A stretch of DNA of 64,000 bases from an uncultured Desulfovibrio sp. (GTDB lineage: Bacteria; Desulfobacterota; Desulfovibrionia; Desulfovibrionales; Desulfovibrionaceae): the NCBI RefSeq assembly GCF_910584445.1, contig NZ_CAJUBO010000001.1:97603-161602 (forward strand). The letters run 5' to 3'. The translations under genes were made by a program, and so were the position numbers. This document shows, one piece after another, positions 37,711-45,252 of this stretch. Position 1 is the first letter of the stretch, and each line of letters begins with the position of its first letter. The notes under the pieces are model-generated. The model was not told where the DNA came from and did no database searches. It was given only the letters and a program-made list of their open reading frames with translations.

Positions 37711-37786
37711 GGGCCTATAGCTCAGTTGGTAGAGCCTCCGGCTCATAACCGGCAAGTCCCAGGTTCGAGTCCTGGTGGGCCCACCA
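37711..37786 (+). tRNA. tRNA with CAT anticodon (Met, or Ile2 if lysidine-modified)
   Basis: A 76-base cloverleaf including CCA. The acceptor GGGCCTA pairs with TGGGCCC (one G-T pair), the anticodon loop CTCATAA has anticodon CAT, and the T arm is CCAGG/CCTGG. The initiator features are absent: the acceptor ends are paired and there is no triple GC run in the anticodon stem. It is therefore an elongator Met or an Ile2 tRNA. Sequence alone does not decide between them. Confidence 0.9.
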
Positions 37787-37794
37787 TGACCGAC

Positions 37795-37838
37795 ACGCCG
37801 AAGTTCGCGGGCGATCCCGCGGGCTTCGGCGTTTTTTT
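37795..37838 (+). terminator. Rho-independent terminator after the tRNA
   Basis: A long stem-loop (outer arms 37795-37803 with 37824-37832, inner GC arms around CGAT) is followed by seven T residues through 37838. It may also serve convergent rlmN, although the T run is on the plus side. Confidence 0.9.
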
Positions 37839-37859
37839 GCCAGTGGCCGGACCGCGCGT

Positions 37860-38948
37860 TCAGCCGGCGGGTCCGTCGCCGTGGGCGGCGCGCAGCTGGC
37901 CGCAGGCCGCCGCGATGTCCTGCCCCTTGCTCTTGCGGACAATGGCCGTGATGTTGCGCTCCCAGAGCGCGCGCTCGAAGGTGAGGACGCGCTCTTCCGA
38001 GGGCGCCTTCCAGGGCGAGCCTTCCCAGGGATTGAAGACGATGAGGTTGAGCTTGCCGCGCACGCGGGCCACCAGACGCGCCAGCTCGGCCGCGTGTTCC
38101 GGGCTGTCGTTGACGCCGCCGAGCAGGAGATATTCGAAGGTGATGCGCTCGCGCGCCTTGAGGGGATACGCCGCCAGCGCGGCCAGAAGCTCGTTCAGCG
38201 GCCAGCGCGCGGCTCTGGGCATGATACGTTCGCGCAGGGCCTGGTTGGGCGCGTGCAGCGAGACAGCCAGATAGGCAAGCCCGCTTTCGCCCAGTTCGCG
38301 CAGACCCTCGCGGATGCCGCAGGTGGAGACGGTGATGCGCCGCGGGGAAAAGTTCAGGCCCCGGTCGTCATTGAGGCTTTCCAGGGCGTCCCTGACCGCG
38401 CGCCAGTTGAGCAGAGGCTCGCCCATGCCCATGAAGACGAGGTTGCGCAGCACGGGCCAGTCCGGGCGCGTGTCGCCCAGGTGTTCGCGCGCCACCAGGA
38501 TCTGCCCGAGGATCTCGCCCATGCTGAGGTTGCGCGCAAAGCCCATTTTGCCCGTGGCGCAAAACGTGCACGCCATGGCGCAGCCCACCTGCGACGAAAG
38601 GCACTGGCTCCAGCGGCGGCTGCCGTCACGCGCTTCCGAGGGGATGAGGACGCTCTCCACCAGCGCGCCGTCCTCCATCCGCAGGAGGAATTTGACCGTG
38701 CCGTCGCGGCTTTCCTGCGTCCGCGCCACCTCGGGCCAATGGATGCGCGCGCGTTGCGCGAGGCGCTCGCGGCAGGCGCGCGAGATGTCGCTCATGCCTT
38801 CGAAGTCGCGGGCCATCTTGCGCCACAGCCATTGCCAGAGCTGGACAGCCCGGAATCTCGGCTCGCCGAGTTCGTCGCGCATCCAGTCGATGAGCGCGGG
38901 CAGCGTGAAGTCCAGAAGGTTGACGCGTTCGTCGGGAGAAGGGCACAT
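37860..38948 (-). CDS. rlmN: 23S rRNA A2503 / tRNA A37 C2-methyltransferase RlmN
   Basis: A 362-residue radical-SAM methylase of usual length. The N-terminal helical domain (ALIDWMRDELGEPRFRAVQL) is followed by VESVLIP. CAMACTFC near residue 125 binds the 4Fe-4S cluster. Further signatures are FMGMGEPLLNW, ISVSTCGI-like ITVSTCGIREGL and AVSLHAPNQALRERIMP. A conserved C-terminal Cys (QDIAAACGQLR), used as the second catalytic Cys, is present near the end. It methylates the ribosomal peptidyl-transferase adenine. It is divergent from panC. Confidence 0.97.
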   Translation of the reverse strand: MCPSPDERVNLLDFTLPALIDWMRDELGEPRFRAVQLWQWLWRKMARDFEGMSDISRACRERLAQRARIHWPEVARTQESRDGTVKFLLRMEDGALVESVLIPSEARDGSRRWSQCLSSQVGCAMACTFCATGKMGFARNLSMGEILGQILVAREHLGDTRPDWPVLRNLVFMGMGEPLLNWRAVRDALESLNDDRGLNFSPRRITVSTCGIREGLRELGESGLAYLAVSLHAPNQALRERIMPRAARWPLNELLAALAAYPLKARERITFEYLLLGGVNDSPEHAAELARLVARVRGKLNLIVFNPWEGSPWKAPSEERVLTFERALWERNITAIVRKSKGQDIAAACGQLRAAHGDGPAG

Positions 38949-39133
38949 GGCCCGGTTTAAGCATCCGGCGCCCGGCTTGTCAAATGCCGGCGGACGAGGG
39001 CGGGACAGGGCCGCGGAACGCGGGGCCTTCCGCCGCGTCCTCCCCCTTCTGCCCGATGGCGGCCACTGACTTTACAGGGCGGGAGTTTTCCGGTATGAAA
39101 AGGCTCCCGCAACCTATATCACCATAGCTTGAT

Positions 39134-39982
39134 ATGCAGATATTCACTGATCCCCAAGCATTGGCGGCCCAGTGCCGGGCCTGGCACGCCGCCGGCGAGG
39201 ACATCGCCCTGGTGCCGACCATGGGCTATTACCATGCCGGCCATGAAGACCTCATGGCCCATGCGCGTGGCCTTGCCAGGCGTCTGGTGGTGAGCCTTTT
39301 CGTCAACCCCGCGCAGTTCGGGCCAAACGAGGATCTGGAGTCCTATCCCCGCGATGCCGCGCGGGATAGCGCCATCGCGGAATCCCGCGGCGCGGACGCG
39401 CTCTTCATGCCCGAGCCTGGCGCCATGTACGCGCCGGATCACGCCACCTGGGTCGAAGTGCCGCAACTGGCGAAGGGCCTGTGCGGCGCGAGCCGTCCCA
39501 TCCACTTCCGGGGCGTGTGCACGGTGGTGCTCAAGCTCTTCCTGCTCACCGGCGCGGATGTGGCCGTGTTCGGCCAGAAGGACTGGCAGCAGCAGGCCAT
39601 CATCCGGCGCATGGCGCGCGACCTCAACGTGCCCACGCGCATCGTGGCCCGGCCCACCACGCGCGAGGCGGATGGACTCGCCATGTCCTCGCGCAATGTC
39701 TATCTCACGCCGGACGAGCGCGCCGTGGCCCCGCAGATCCGCGCGGCCCTGCTGGCGGCCCGCGACGCCGCGGTCGCGGGCGAGACGGACGCCGGCCGCC
39801 TCAAGGCGCTGGTGCTGGCCCATTGGGCCGAACGGTTGCCCGGCGGCCAGCCCGACTATCTGGAGATCGTCCACCCTGAATCGCTGGAGCCGCTCGCCGT
39901 GGTGGACGGTCCGGCGCTCATGGCCTGCGCCGTTCGCCTCGGCAAGGCGCGGCTCATCGACAACATCCTGCTCCGCTCCTGA
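39134..39982 (+). CDS. panC: Pantothenate synthetase
   Basis: A 282-residue ligase joining pantoate and beta-alanine with ATP. VPTMGYYHAGHEDLMAHAR contains the HxGH nucleotide-binding motif, followed by VSLFVNPAQFGPNEDLESYPR. VFGQKDWQQQAIIRRMARDL and READGLAMSSRNVYL are also PanC signatures. It lies 30 bases before metK on the same strand, so co-transcription is likely. No panB or panD is visible nearby. Confidence 0.97.
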   Translation: MQIFTDPQALAAQCRAWHAAGEDIALVPTMGYYHAGHEDLMAHARGLARRLVVSLFVNPAQFGPNEDLESYPRDAARDSAIAESRGADALFMPEPGAMYAPDHATWVEVPQLAKGLCGASRPIHFRGVCTVVLKLFLLTGADVAVFGQKDWQQQAIIRRMARDLNVPTRIVARPTTREADGLAMSSRNVYLTPDERAVAPQIRAALLAARDAAVAGETDAGRLKALVLAHWAERLPGGQPDYLEIVHPESLEPLAVVDGPALMACAVRLGKARLIDNILLRS

Positions 39983-40012
39983 ACACGCGGCGGCAACGCA
40001 AGGGAGAATGCC

Positions 40013-41185
40013 ATGCACAACAAGGGCACCTACTACTTCACTTCCGAATCCGTCACCGAGGGCCATCCCGACAAGGTGGCCGACCAGATCTCCGATGCGG
40101 TGCTGGATACCCTGCTCGCGCAGGACCCGGACGCGCATGTGGCCTGCGAGACGCTCGTGACCACGGGCATGGCGGTCATCGCGGGCGAAATCAGCACGCG
40201 CGGCTATGCGGACCTGCCCAAGGTGGTGCGCGAGACCATCAAAAACATCGGCTACAACAGCTCGGACATGGGCTTTGACTGGCAGACCTGCGCGGTCATC
40301 TCCTCCATCGACCACCAGTCGCCGGATATCGCCCAGGGCGTGCTGCGCGCCAGCCCGGAGGAGCAGGGCGCGGGCGACCAGGGCATGATGTTCGGCTATG
40401 CCTGCAACGAGACCGCCACGCTCATGCCCGCCCCCATCTACTGGGCGCACCAGCTTTCGCAGCAGCTGGCCCGCGTGCGCAAGGACGGCATCGTGGACTT
40501 CTTCCGCCCGGACGGCAAGACGCAGGTCTCCTTTGAGTACCATGACGGCAGGCCCGTGCGAATCAACAATGTGGTGGTCTCCACGCAGCATTCGGCCGAT
40601 GTGGGCCAGGCGGAAGTGGCCGAGGCCGTGAAGCGGCACGTCATCCGCCCCATTCTGGAAGATTCCGGCTATTTTGACGAAAAGGCGTGCGAGATCTTCA
40701 TCAATACCACCGGCCGCTTCGTGGTCGGCGGTCCCATGGGCGACTGCGGCCTCACCGGACGCAAGATCATCCAGGATACCTACGGCGGCAGCGGCCATCA
40801 CGGCGGCGGCGCCTTTTCCGGCAAGGACCCCTCCAAGGTGGACCGCTCCGGCGCCTACATGGGCCGCTATATCGCCAAGAACGTGGTGGCCGCGGGCCTG
40901 GCCCCGGAATGCGAGGTCCAGATCGCCTATTGCATCGGCGTGGCCGAGCCGGTGAGCGTGCTCGTCTCCTCGCGGGGCAGCAGCGACATCCCCGATGAGG
41001 TGCTGACCCGCGCCGTGCGTGAGGTCTTTGACCTGCGGCCCTATTTCATCAGCAAGCGCCTGGACCTCAAGCGGCCCATCTACGGCAAGAGCGCCTGCTA
41101 CGGACACTTTGGCCGCGAACTTCCGGAATTCACCTGGGAAAAGACGGACGCGGTGGCGGACCTGCGCACCGCGGCAAAAGTCTAG
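40013..41185 (+). CDS. metK: S-adenosylmethionine synthetase
   Basis: A 390-residue MetK of normal length. FTSESVTEGHPDKVADQISD is at the N-terminus. GAGDQGMMFGYA is the conserved hexapeptide-containing loop near residue 120. FVVGGPMGDCGLTGRKIIQDTYGG and GGGAFSGKDPSKVDRSGAYM near 240-275 are the P-loop-like and metal-binding segments. It makes SAM from methionine and ATP, supplying the methyltransferases of the window among others. A repeat element begins 49 bases after the stop. Confidence 0.98.
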   Translation: MHNKGTYYFTSESVTEGHPDKVADQISDAVLDTLLAQDPDAHVACETLVTTGMAVIAGEISTRGYADLPKVVRETIKNIGYNSSDMGFDWQTCAVISSIDHQSPDIAQGVLRASPEEQGAGDQGMMFGYACNETATLMPAPIYWAHQLSQQLARVRKDGIVDFFRPDGKTQVSFEYHDGRPVRINNVVVSTQHSADVGQAEVAEAVKRHVIRPILEDSGYFDEKACEIFINTTGRFVVGGPMGDCGLTGRKIIQDTYGGSGHHGGGAFSGKDPSKVDRSGAYMGRYIAKNVVAAGLAPECEVQIAYCIGVAEPVSVLVSSRGSSDIPDEVLTRAVREVFDLRPYFISKRLDLKRPIYGKSACYGHFGRELPEFTWEKTDAVADLRTAAKV

Positions 41186-41233
41186 GCTCAGAATTAAAAA
41201 ACAAAGTACGCTATGATGTTTTGCTTGCCGGTG

Positions 41234-41318
41234 AAAAAGGCTGTTTTTGACGGATAATTGCGGCAGTACATAACACGCCCATCCCAAACTGGCAGCGCAT
41301 TATAGGGTCTGACCCTAG
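41234..41318 (+). repeat. Intergenic repeat element, copy A
   Basis: About 85 bases that align at roughly 70% identity with the reverse complement of 43315-43403. Shared blocks include AAAAAGGCTGTTTTTGACGG near its start and a GGTCT...CTAG block at the far end. The end AGGGTCTGACCCTAG is nearly palindromic. The two copies face each other around about 2 kb of DNA. Confidence 0.7.
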
Positions 41319-41400
41319 TCTCGGCCCCCGCGGGTTCTGTCCCGACGGCAACGGCGGCGCATCCCTTTCCGGGATGCGCCGCCGTTGCGCGTTGCCGCCG

Positions 41401-42231
41401 TCAGGGCGCCCGGTGGCGTTCGTCCGCGTCGTCCCGCTCCCCGGCGGGGCCGGGCCGCGCGTCCACATCCACCACGCCGGGCAGGGCGCGGGCGGCGTTC
41501 GGGGGGAGCGCCCGCGCCGGGGCGCCGTCCGTGCCGGGGGGCGGCAGGGCCACGCAGGACTTGTCCACCAGCACCATGCCCGTGCGTTCCAGCACCTCGC
41601 GGCGGTAGGCGTATTCCTGCTCCATGCGCCGCTGCCGGTAGACGAACCACGCATGGCCCAGAAAGCACACGGCCAGCAGCGCGGCGATGCTGCCCGCGAT
41701 CCAGGGGATATAGGGGATGAGCGCGGCGCCCGCGCGTCCCAGGGCCGAGAGCGCGCCCTCCACAAAAAAAAGCCCGGCCCCCAGGAGCAGGATGCCCAGC
41801 AGGACGACAAGGGTGGGCGCGTTGCGCACCATGGCGTAAAAACGGCGCAGGCCCTCGGGCAGGGCTTCGCCCGTCCGCGCGTCGGCGTTTCCGTCCGGCG
41901 CGGGCGCCGCGTCGCGCTCCAGCGTCCGCGAAAGCCAGGTCCCGGCCAGGTGGACGATGAGGAGCAGGCCCACCGGGGAGAGGACGGCCGCAAGGCACCA
42001 GGCCAGCCAGGGAAAGCGCGCCACGGGCGGCCCCCCGGGGCTTTCCGGCGCGGCATGCATGATGCCGTGAAAAAAGGCCACCCCGCCCACGATCATTTCA
42101 AGGAAAAAGATCGCAATAAGCAGATAGACCAGGGCATCCCGGTGTTCACCCGCATACCAGGGGAGGCGCCCGGCGGCCGGGCGGGATGTGTCGGATTCAG
42201 GCACGGCCGGCCGCCCCGCTGCCGGCGCCAT
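41401..42231 (-). CDS. Membrane protein of unknown function downstream of the stomatin-like gene
   Basis: A protein of about 276 residues with four clear hydrophobic segments (LVYLLIAIFFLEMIVGGVAF, the WCLAAVLSPVGLLLIVHLAG region, VVLLGILLLGAGLFFV, GSIAALLAVCFLGHAWFV). A charged juxtamembrane helix RQRRMEQEYAYRREVLE and a Pro/Ala-rich C-terminus follow. I do not recognise the family. The ATG at 42231 overlaps the end of the stomatin-like gene by 35 bases. The ribosome-binding site is weak and the true start could lie elsewhere. The context suggests a partner of the SPFH protein. Confidence 0.6.
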   Translation of the reverse strand: MAPAAGRPAVPESDTSRPAAGRLPWYAGEHRDALVYLLIAIFFLEMIVGGVAFFHGIMHAAPESPGGPPVARFPWLAWCLAAVLSPVGLLLIVHLAGTWLSRTLERDAAPAPDGNADARTGEALPEGLRRFYAMVRNAPTLVVLLGILLLGAGLFFVEGALSALGRAGAALIPYIPWIAGSIAALLAVCFLGHAWFVYRQRRMEQEYAYRREVLERTGMVLVDKSCVALPPPGTDGAPARALPPNAARALPGVVDVDARPGPAGERDDADERHRAP

Positions 42232-43210
42232 CCGCGCTGTCCGCCCTGGGTCTCGCGCTGCCGGGCCGCGCGCCCGCAGGGGCGGCAAGGCCCTGATCCG
42301 GCTTGATGATCCTCGTCACCGCGGCCACCATGCCCGCGGCGTCCGCCAGATTGGCGGGGATGATGAGGCTGTTGCCCTTTTGCGCCAGCCTGCCGAATTC
42401 GGTGATCCATGACTCGGCCACGCGGAGCTGGGCCGCCGCCACGGCATCGCCGTTCAGCTGGCGGCCCACGATGTCCAGCGCTTCGGCCGTCGCCTCGGCC
42501 ACCTTGCGGATCTGCGCGGCCTCGCCATCGGCCTGGTTGATGAGCGCCTGCTTTTCGCCCTCGGACTGGGCGATGGCCGCCTGCTTCTGCCCTTCGGCAA
42601 GGTTGATGCGCGATTGCATGTCGCCCTCGGAAAGGGCGATGGCCGCCCGCTTTTCGCGTTCGGCGCGCATCTGTTTCTCCATGGCTTCCATGACGTTGCG
42701 CGGCGGCGTGATGTCGCGGATCTCGTAGCGCAGCACCTTGACGCCCCAGGGGGCCGTGGCGGAATCCAGAGCTTCCACCACCTCCTGATTGATGCGCGTG
42801 CGTTCCTCAAAGGTCTTGTCCAGCACCAGGGTGCCGATGACCGAACGCAGGGAGGTCTGGGCCAGCTGGATGGCGCCCCATTCATAGTCGGAAATGCCGT
42901 AGGCCGACTTTTCGGGCGTGATGACCTGAAGGTAGAGCACGCCGTCGATATCCACGGTCACATTGTCGCGCGTGATGCAGGTCTGCTTGGGCACGTCCAG
43001 CACCTGCTCCTTGAGGCTGCGGCGGTAGGCCACCACATCCACGAAGGGCACGAGCAGATGAAAGCCCGCATAGAGCACCTTGTGGAACTTGCCCAGCCGT
43101 TCCACCACATAGGCCGACTGGTTGGGCACCACCACCGCGCTCTTGAGCAGGACGACGATGACCAGGGCCGCGAGAAGAAAGAGCCAGCCGTAGCCGAGGA
43201 GGCTTTCCAT
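42197..43210 (-). CDS. SPFH/stomatin-like protein (paraslipin type)
   Basis: A 337-residue protein. It has one N-terminal membrane segment (WLFLLAALVIVVLLKSAVVV), then the SPFH domain beginning VPNQSAYVVERLGKFHKVLY with VPKQTCITRDNVTVDIDGVLY. A long charged helix with repeated ALSEGDMQ, IAQSEGEK and NQADGEA units forms the oligomer coiled coil. The C-terminal tail is Pro/Ala/Arg-rich. Such proteins scaffold membrane microdomains and usually act with an NfeD protein. The nfeD-like gene lies upstream but is separated by about 400 bases of repeat-rich DNA. Confidence 0.93.
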   Translation of the reverse strand: MESLLGYGWLFLLAALVIVVLLKSAVVVPNQSAYVVERLGKFHKVLYAGFHLLVPFVDVVAYRRSLKEQVLDVPKQTCITRDNVTVDIDGVLYLQVITPEKSAYGISDYEWGAIQLAQTSLRSVIGTLVLDKTFEERTRINQEVVEALDSATAPWGVKVLRYEIRDITPPRNVMEAMEKQMRAEREKRAAIALSEGDMQSRINLAEGQKQAAIAQSEGEKQALINQADGEAAQIRKVAEATAEALDIVGRQLNGDAVAAAQLRVAESWITEFGRLAQKGNSLIIPANLADAAGMVAAVTRIIKPDQGLAAPAGARPGSARPRADSADGAGSGAAGRA

Positions 43211-43314
43211 GGTCGCTCCTTTGCAACAGGAAAATCGCGCGCCCAGTCCGGCGCGCCGTTTCGTTTCGGGACATCAGCGGGAGGCCGTTGCGCGGGCGCG
43301 CATGCGCGTCACCT

Positions 43315-43403
43315 CTAGAGTGTAGACCTAATTAATGTGACCGCTGGCTTGGGATGTGGCAGCTTGTGCAATGCCACAATCATCCGTCAAAAACAGCCTT
43401 TTT
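43315..43403 (-). repeat. Intergenic repeat element, copy B (inverted relative to copy A)
   Basis: Read on the minus strand it begins AAAAAGGCTGTTTTTGACGG and matches copy A at 41234-41318 at about 70% over its length. It abuts the foldback at 43399-43495. Confidence 0.7.
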
Positions 43404-43495
43404 TGCGCTGGTGGCGTCACTGGGCGATTTTTGTCGGTCATGTACCTGAGTACACTCCCTCCAAAAATCGTCCACTTCCTTGCCAGCGCAAAAAA
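43399..43495. repeat. 97-base imperfect foldback element
   Basis: Three perfect paired blocks lie in register: 43399-43411 with 43483-43495 (13 bp), 43425-43433 with 43462-43470 (9 bp) and 43441-43445 with 43450-43454 (5 bp, loop CTGA). The intervening parts are imperfectly paired. The element could form a long RNA hairpin or a DNA cruciform. Confidence 0.85.
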
Positions 43496-43616
43496 ATCTT
43501 ATTTTTTCGGATCCTTGCGGCGACAGCCCCCGCCCTTCGCTCCGCTTCGGGCGGCCAGCGGAAAAACCTCTTTCCCTCGCTGAAAAAACCATAACGTAGT
43601 TTAATGAGGCCTGCGC

Positions 43617-44108
43617 CTAGGAGGCGCCGCCGGACTCTTCCCGCAGGGGCGTCACCCGCAACAGGAGCGAATCCTCCGGCGAGCCGCCCAGCACGCGCAC
43701 GCCGCGTCCCTCGGGGAGGGGTTCCGGGGCCGTGGCGCGCCAGAAGCTGCCGTCAACGCGCACTTCGCCGCGTTCGCCGGGGCGGATGGCCTTGCTCACC
43801 ACCCCCGTGTGTCCGGCCAGGGGATGGGGCGGCGGCGTTTCGCCGCGGCCGCCGTAATCGCGCGCATCGCGCGCGGCTTCGGCCCGGCCGCCGAAGACAT
43901 GGCGAAAGCGTCGCCTGAGCAGGCACAGGGCCAGCAGCGACGCCGCAATGAAGAACGCCACCTGCCAGCCCGCGGGCAGGCCCGTCAGGGCGGCGCCGGC
44001 CGTGAGCCACGCCCCGATGCCGAAAAAGACCAGAACCATGGCCGGATTGGCGAGTTCCACCGCCAGAAAGGCGAGGCCCAGCAAAAACCAGAGCAGGGGC
44101 AGGCTCAT
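43617..44108 (-). CDS. NfeD-family membrane protein
   Basis: A 163-residue protein. Two or three N-terminal membrane segments (LLWFLLGLAFLAVELANPAMVLVFFGIGAWL and VAFFIAASLLALCLL regions) are followed by a linker. A C-terminal OB-fold domain includes LAGHTGVVSKAIRPGERGEVRVDGSFWRA. This is the short NfeD form that pairs with stomatin-like proteins; the downstream SPFH gene is the expected partner. It lies 17 bases after an unknown 333-residue gene on the same strand. Confidence 0.9.
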   Translation of the reverse strand: MSLPLLWFLLGLAFLAVELANPAMVLVFFGIGAWLTAGAALTGLPAGWQVAFFIAASLLALCLLRRRFRHVFGGRAEAARDARDYGGRGETPPPHPLAGHTGVVSKAIRPGERGEVRVDGSFWRATAPEPLPEGRGVRVLGGSPEDSLLLRVTPLREESGGAS

Positions 44109-44125
44109 GGCGTGCCTCCGGGAAG

Positions 44126-45127
44126 CTACTGGTGGGGGACCGTTCCCGGCGCCATGCCGCCGGGCGCGGCGTCCGCGTCCCCGGCGTCCGCCGCCGGGGC
44201 GCCGTCCAGGTCGATGATCCGGCCTTCCAGCCAGACATAGGCCTCCACCTCGTCGCCTTCCTCCGGCACGAAGTCGCCCAGGACGAACCTGGACGCATAG
44301 AGGGCGAGGCGCAGGGGTTCGCGCTCCTCAAAGGGAAAACTCAGGTAGAGCGCCCTGACGTCCATGTTCTCCAGTTTGCAGTCTTCCACGCGCTCCACGA
44401 CGGTGCGTATCTGGTATTCGCCGAAACGGCGTCCGGGCATGATGCAGCGCTTGCCCGTCATGGGGATTTTGAGCGGCGGCACGTCGAGCCGCGAGGCGCC
44501 GGGGTTCTGTTCCAGCCATGCGGCCGCATGGGCCTCGAATTGCGGACCCTGCGTGATGGCAAGCTCGTCCAGCAGCGCCTTGCGGATGCCGAGCGCCAGC
44601 CCCGCCAGCCAGAAGGTATGCGTGATGCCCGGCGTGAGGTCGTCCTGGTCGCGGCCATAGAGCGGATCGAAGAACCACAGGGGGTTCTCGCCCTCGAGCA
44701 TGGTCACGGCAACATCCGCGCCCAGTCCCTCGGCGCGGGGGTGGACGCTCTCCACCAGCAGGTCGTTGGGCAGGCCTTCCAGAAGGGGCACGGCCGTGAC
44801 CGGGGCGAGCTTGCCGCCCTCCTCCCCGGCCATGAGCACGGCGGCGCGCACGGGCTGGTCCTTGGGCCAGGCCATGAGCACATGCTCGCGGCCGCCGCGT
44901 TTCCACTGCCATGCGGGCCGCGTGCCGCCGTCATGGAGCACCGTGCCCACCACCTGGGGCATGATGGCCGCGGGGTCGCGCCCGGTGATGGCTACCCAGG
45001 CATCGCCGAGTCCCTCGGCGTGGACGCGGTCCGCGCCCGGGCGCCGGGCGGCCTGCCGTTCCTTCTGGTCCGGCGTGTCTGACTGGTTCGGGGCGGCGGA
45101 TTTCGGCTGTTTCTTTTTTCCGAACAT
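44126..45127 (-). CDS. Protein of unknown function in the pnp-nfeD run
   Basis: A 333-residue soluble protein. It has a Lys/Gln-rich N-terminus (MFGKKKQPKSAAPNQSD), no signal peptide or membrane segment, and a mixed alpha/beta body. A possible beta-rich C-terminal region includes GRRFGEYQIRTVVERVEDC and EEGDEVEAYVWLEGRIIDLD, the latter compatible with an OB-like or S1-like fold. I do not recognise the family. It starts 125 bases after pnp and ends just before the NfeD-like gene. Confidence 0.7.
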   Translation of the reverse strand: MFGKKKQPKSAAPNQSDTPDQKERQAARRPGADRVHAEGLGDAWVAITGRDPAAIMPQVVGTVLHDGGTRPAWQWKRGGREHVLMAWPKDQPVRAAVLMAGEEGGKLAPVTAVPLLEGLPNDLLVESVHPRAEGLGADVAVTMLEGENPLWFFDPLYGRDQDDLTPGITHTFWLAGLALGIRKALLDELAITQGPQFEAHAAAWLEQNPGASRLDVPPLKIPMTGKRCIMPGRRFGEYQIRTVVERVEDCKLENMDVRALYLSFPFEEREPLRLALYASRFVLGDFVPEEGDEVEAYVWLEGRIIDLDGAPAADAGDADAAPGGMAPGTVPHQ

Positions 45128-45252
45128 GGCGTGTCCTCTGGCCGGTCCCGCGCGGCCCGGGCAGAAACGCCGGACCGCGCGGGCAGCGGTAGTTGCGCGA
45201 AGCGTCCGTCCGGGGGCGGCATGACCGCCCCCGGCTTTCCTGCAGGCGGGTG

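Larger units (their letters stand above)
43211..43616. other. Gene-free, repeat-filled gap between the NfeD-like and stomatin-like genes
   Basis: About 400 bases with lower GC, holding repeat copy B (43315-43403) joined to a large foldback (43399-43495). No gene is supported here; short frames exist but are parts of the repeats. Confidence 0.7.

Noticed and set aside
37711..37786. Calling the CAT-anticodon tRNA an initiator tRNA-fMet.
   Set aside because: The first acceptor pair is intact and the anticodon stem lacks the three consecutive GC pairs typical of initiators.
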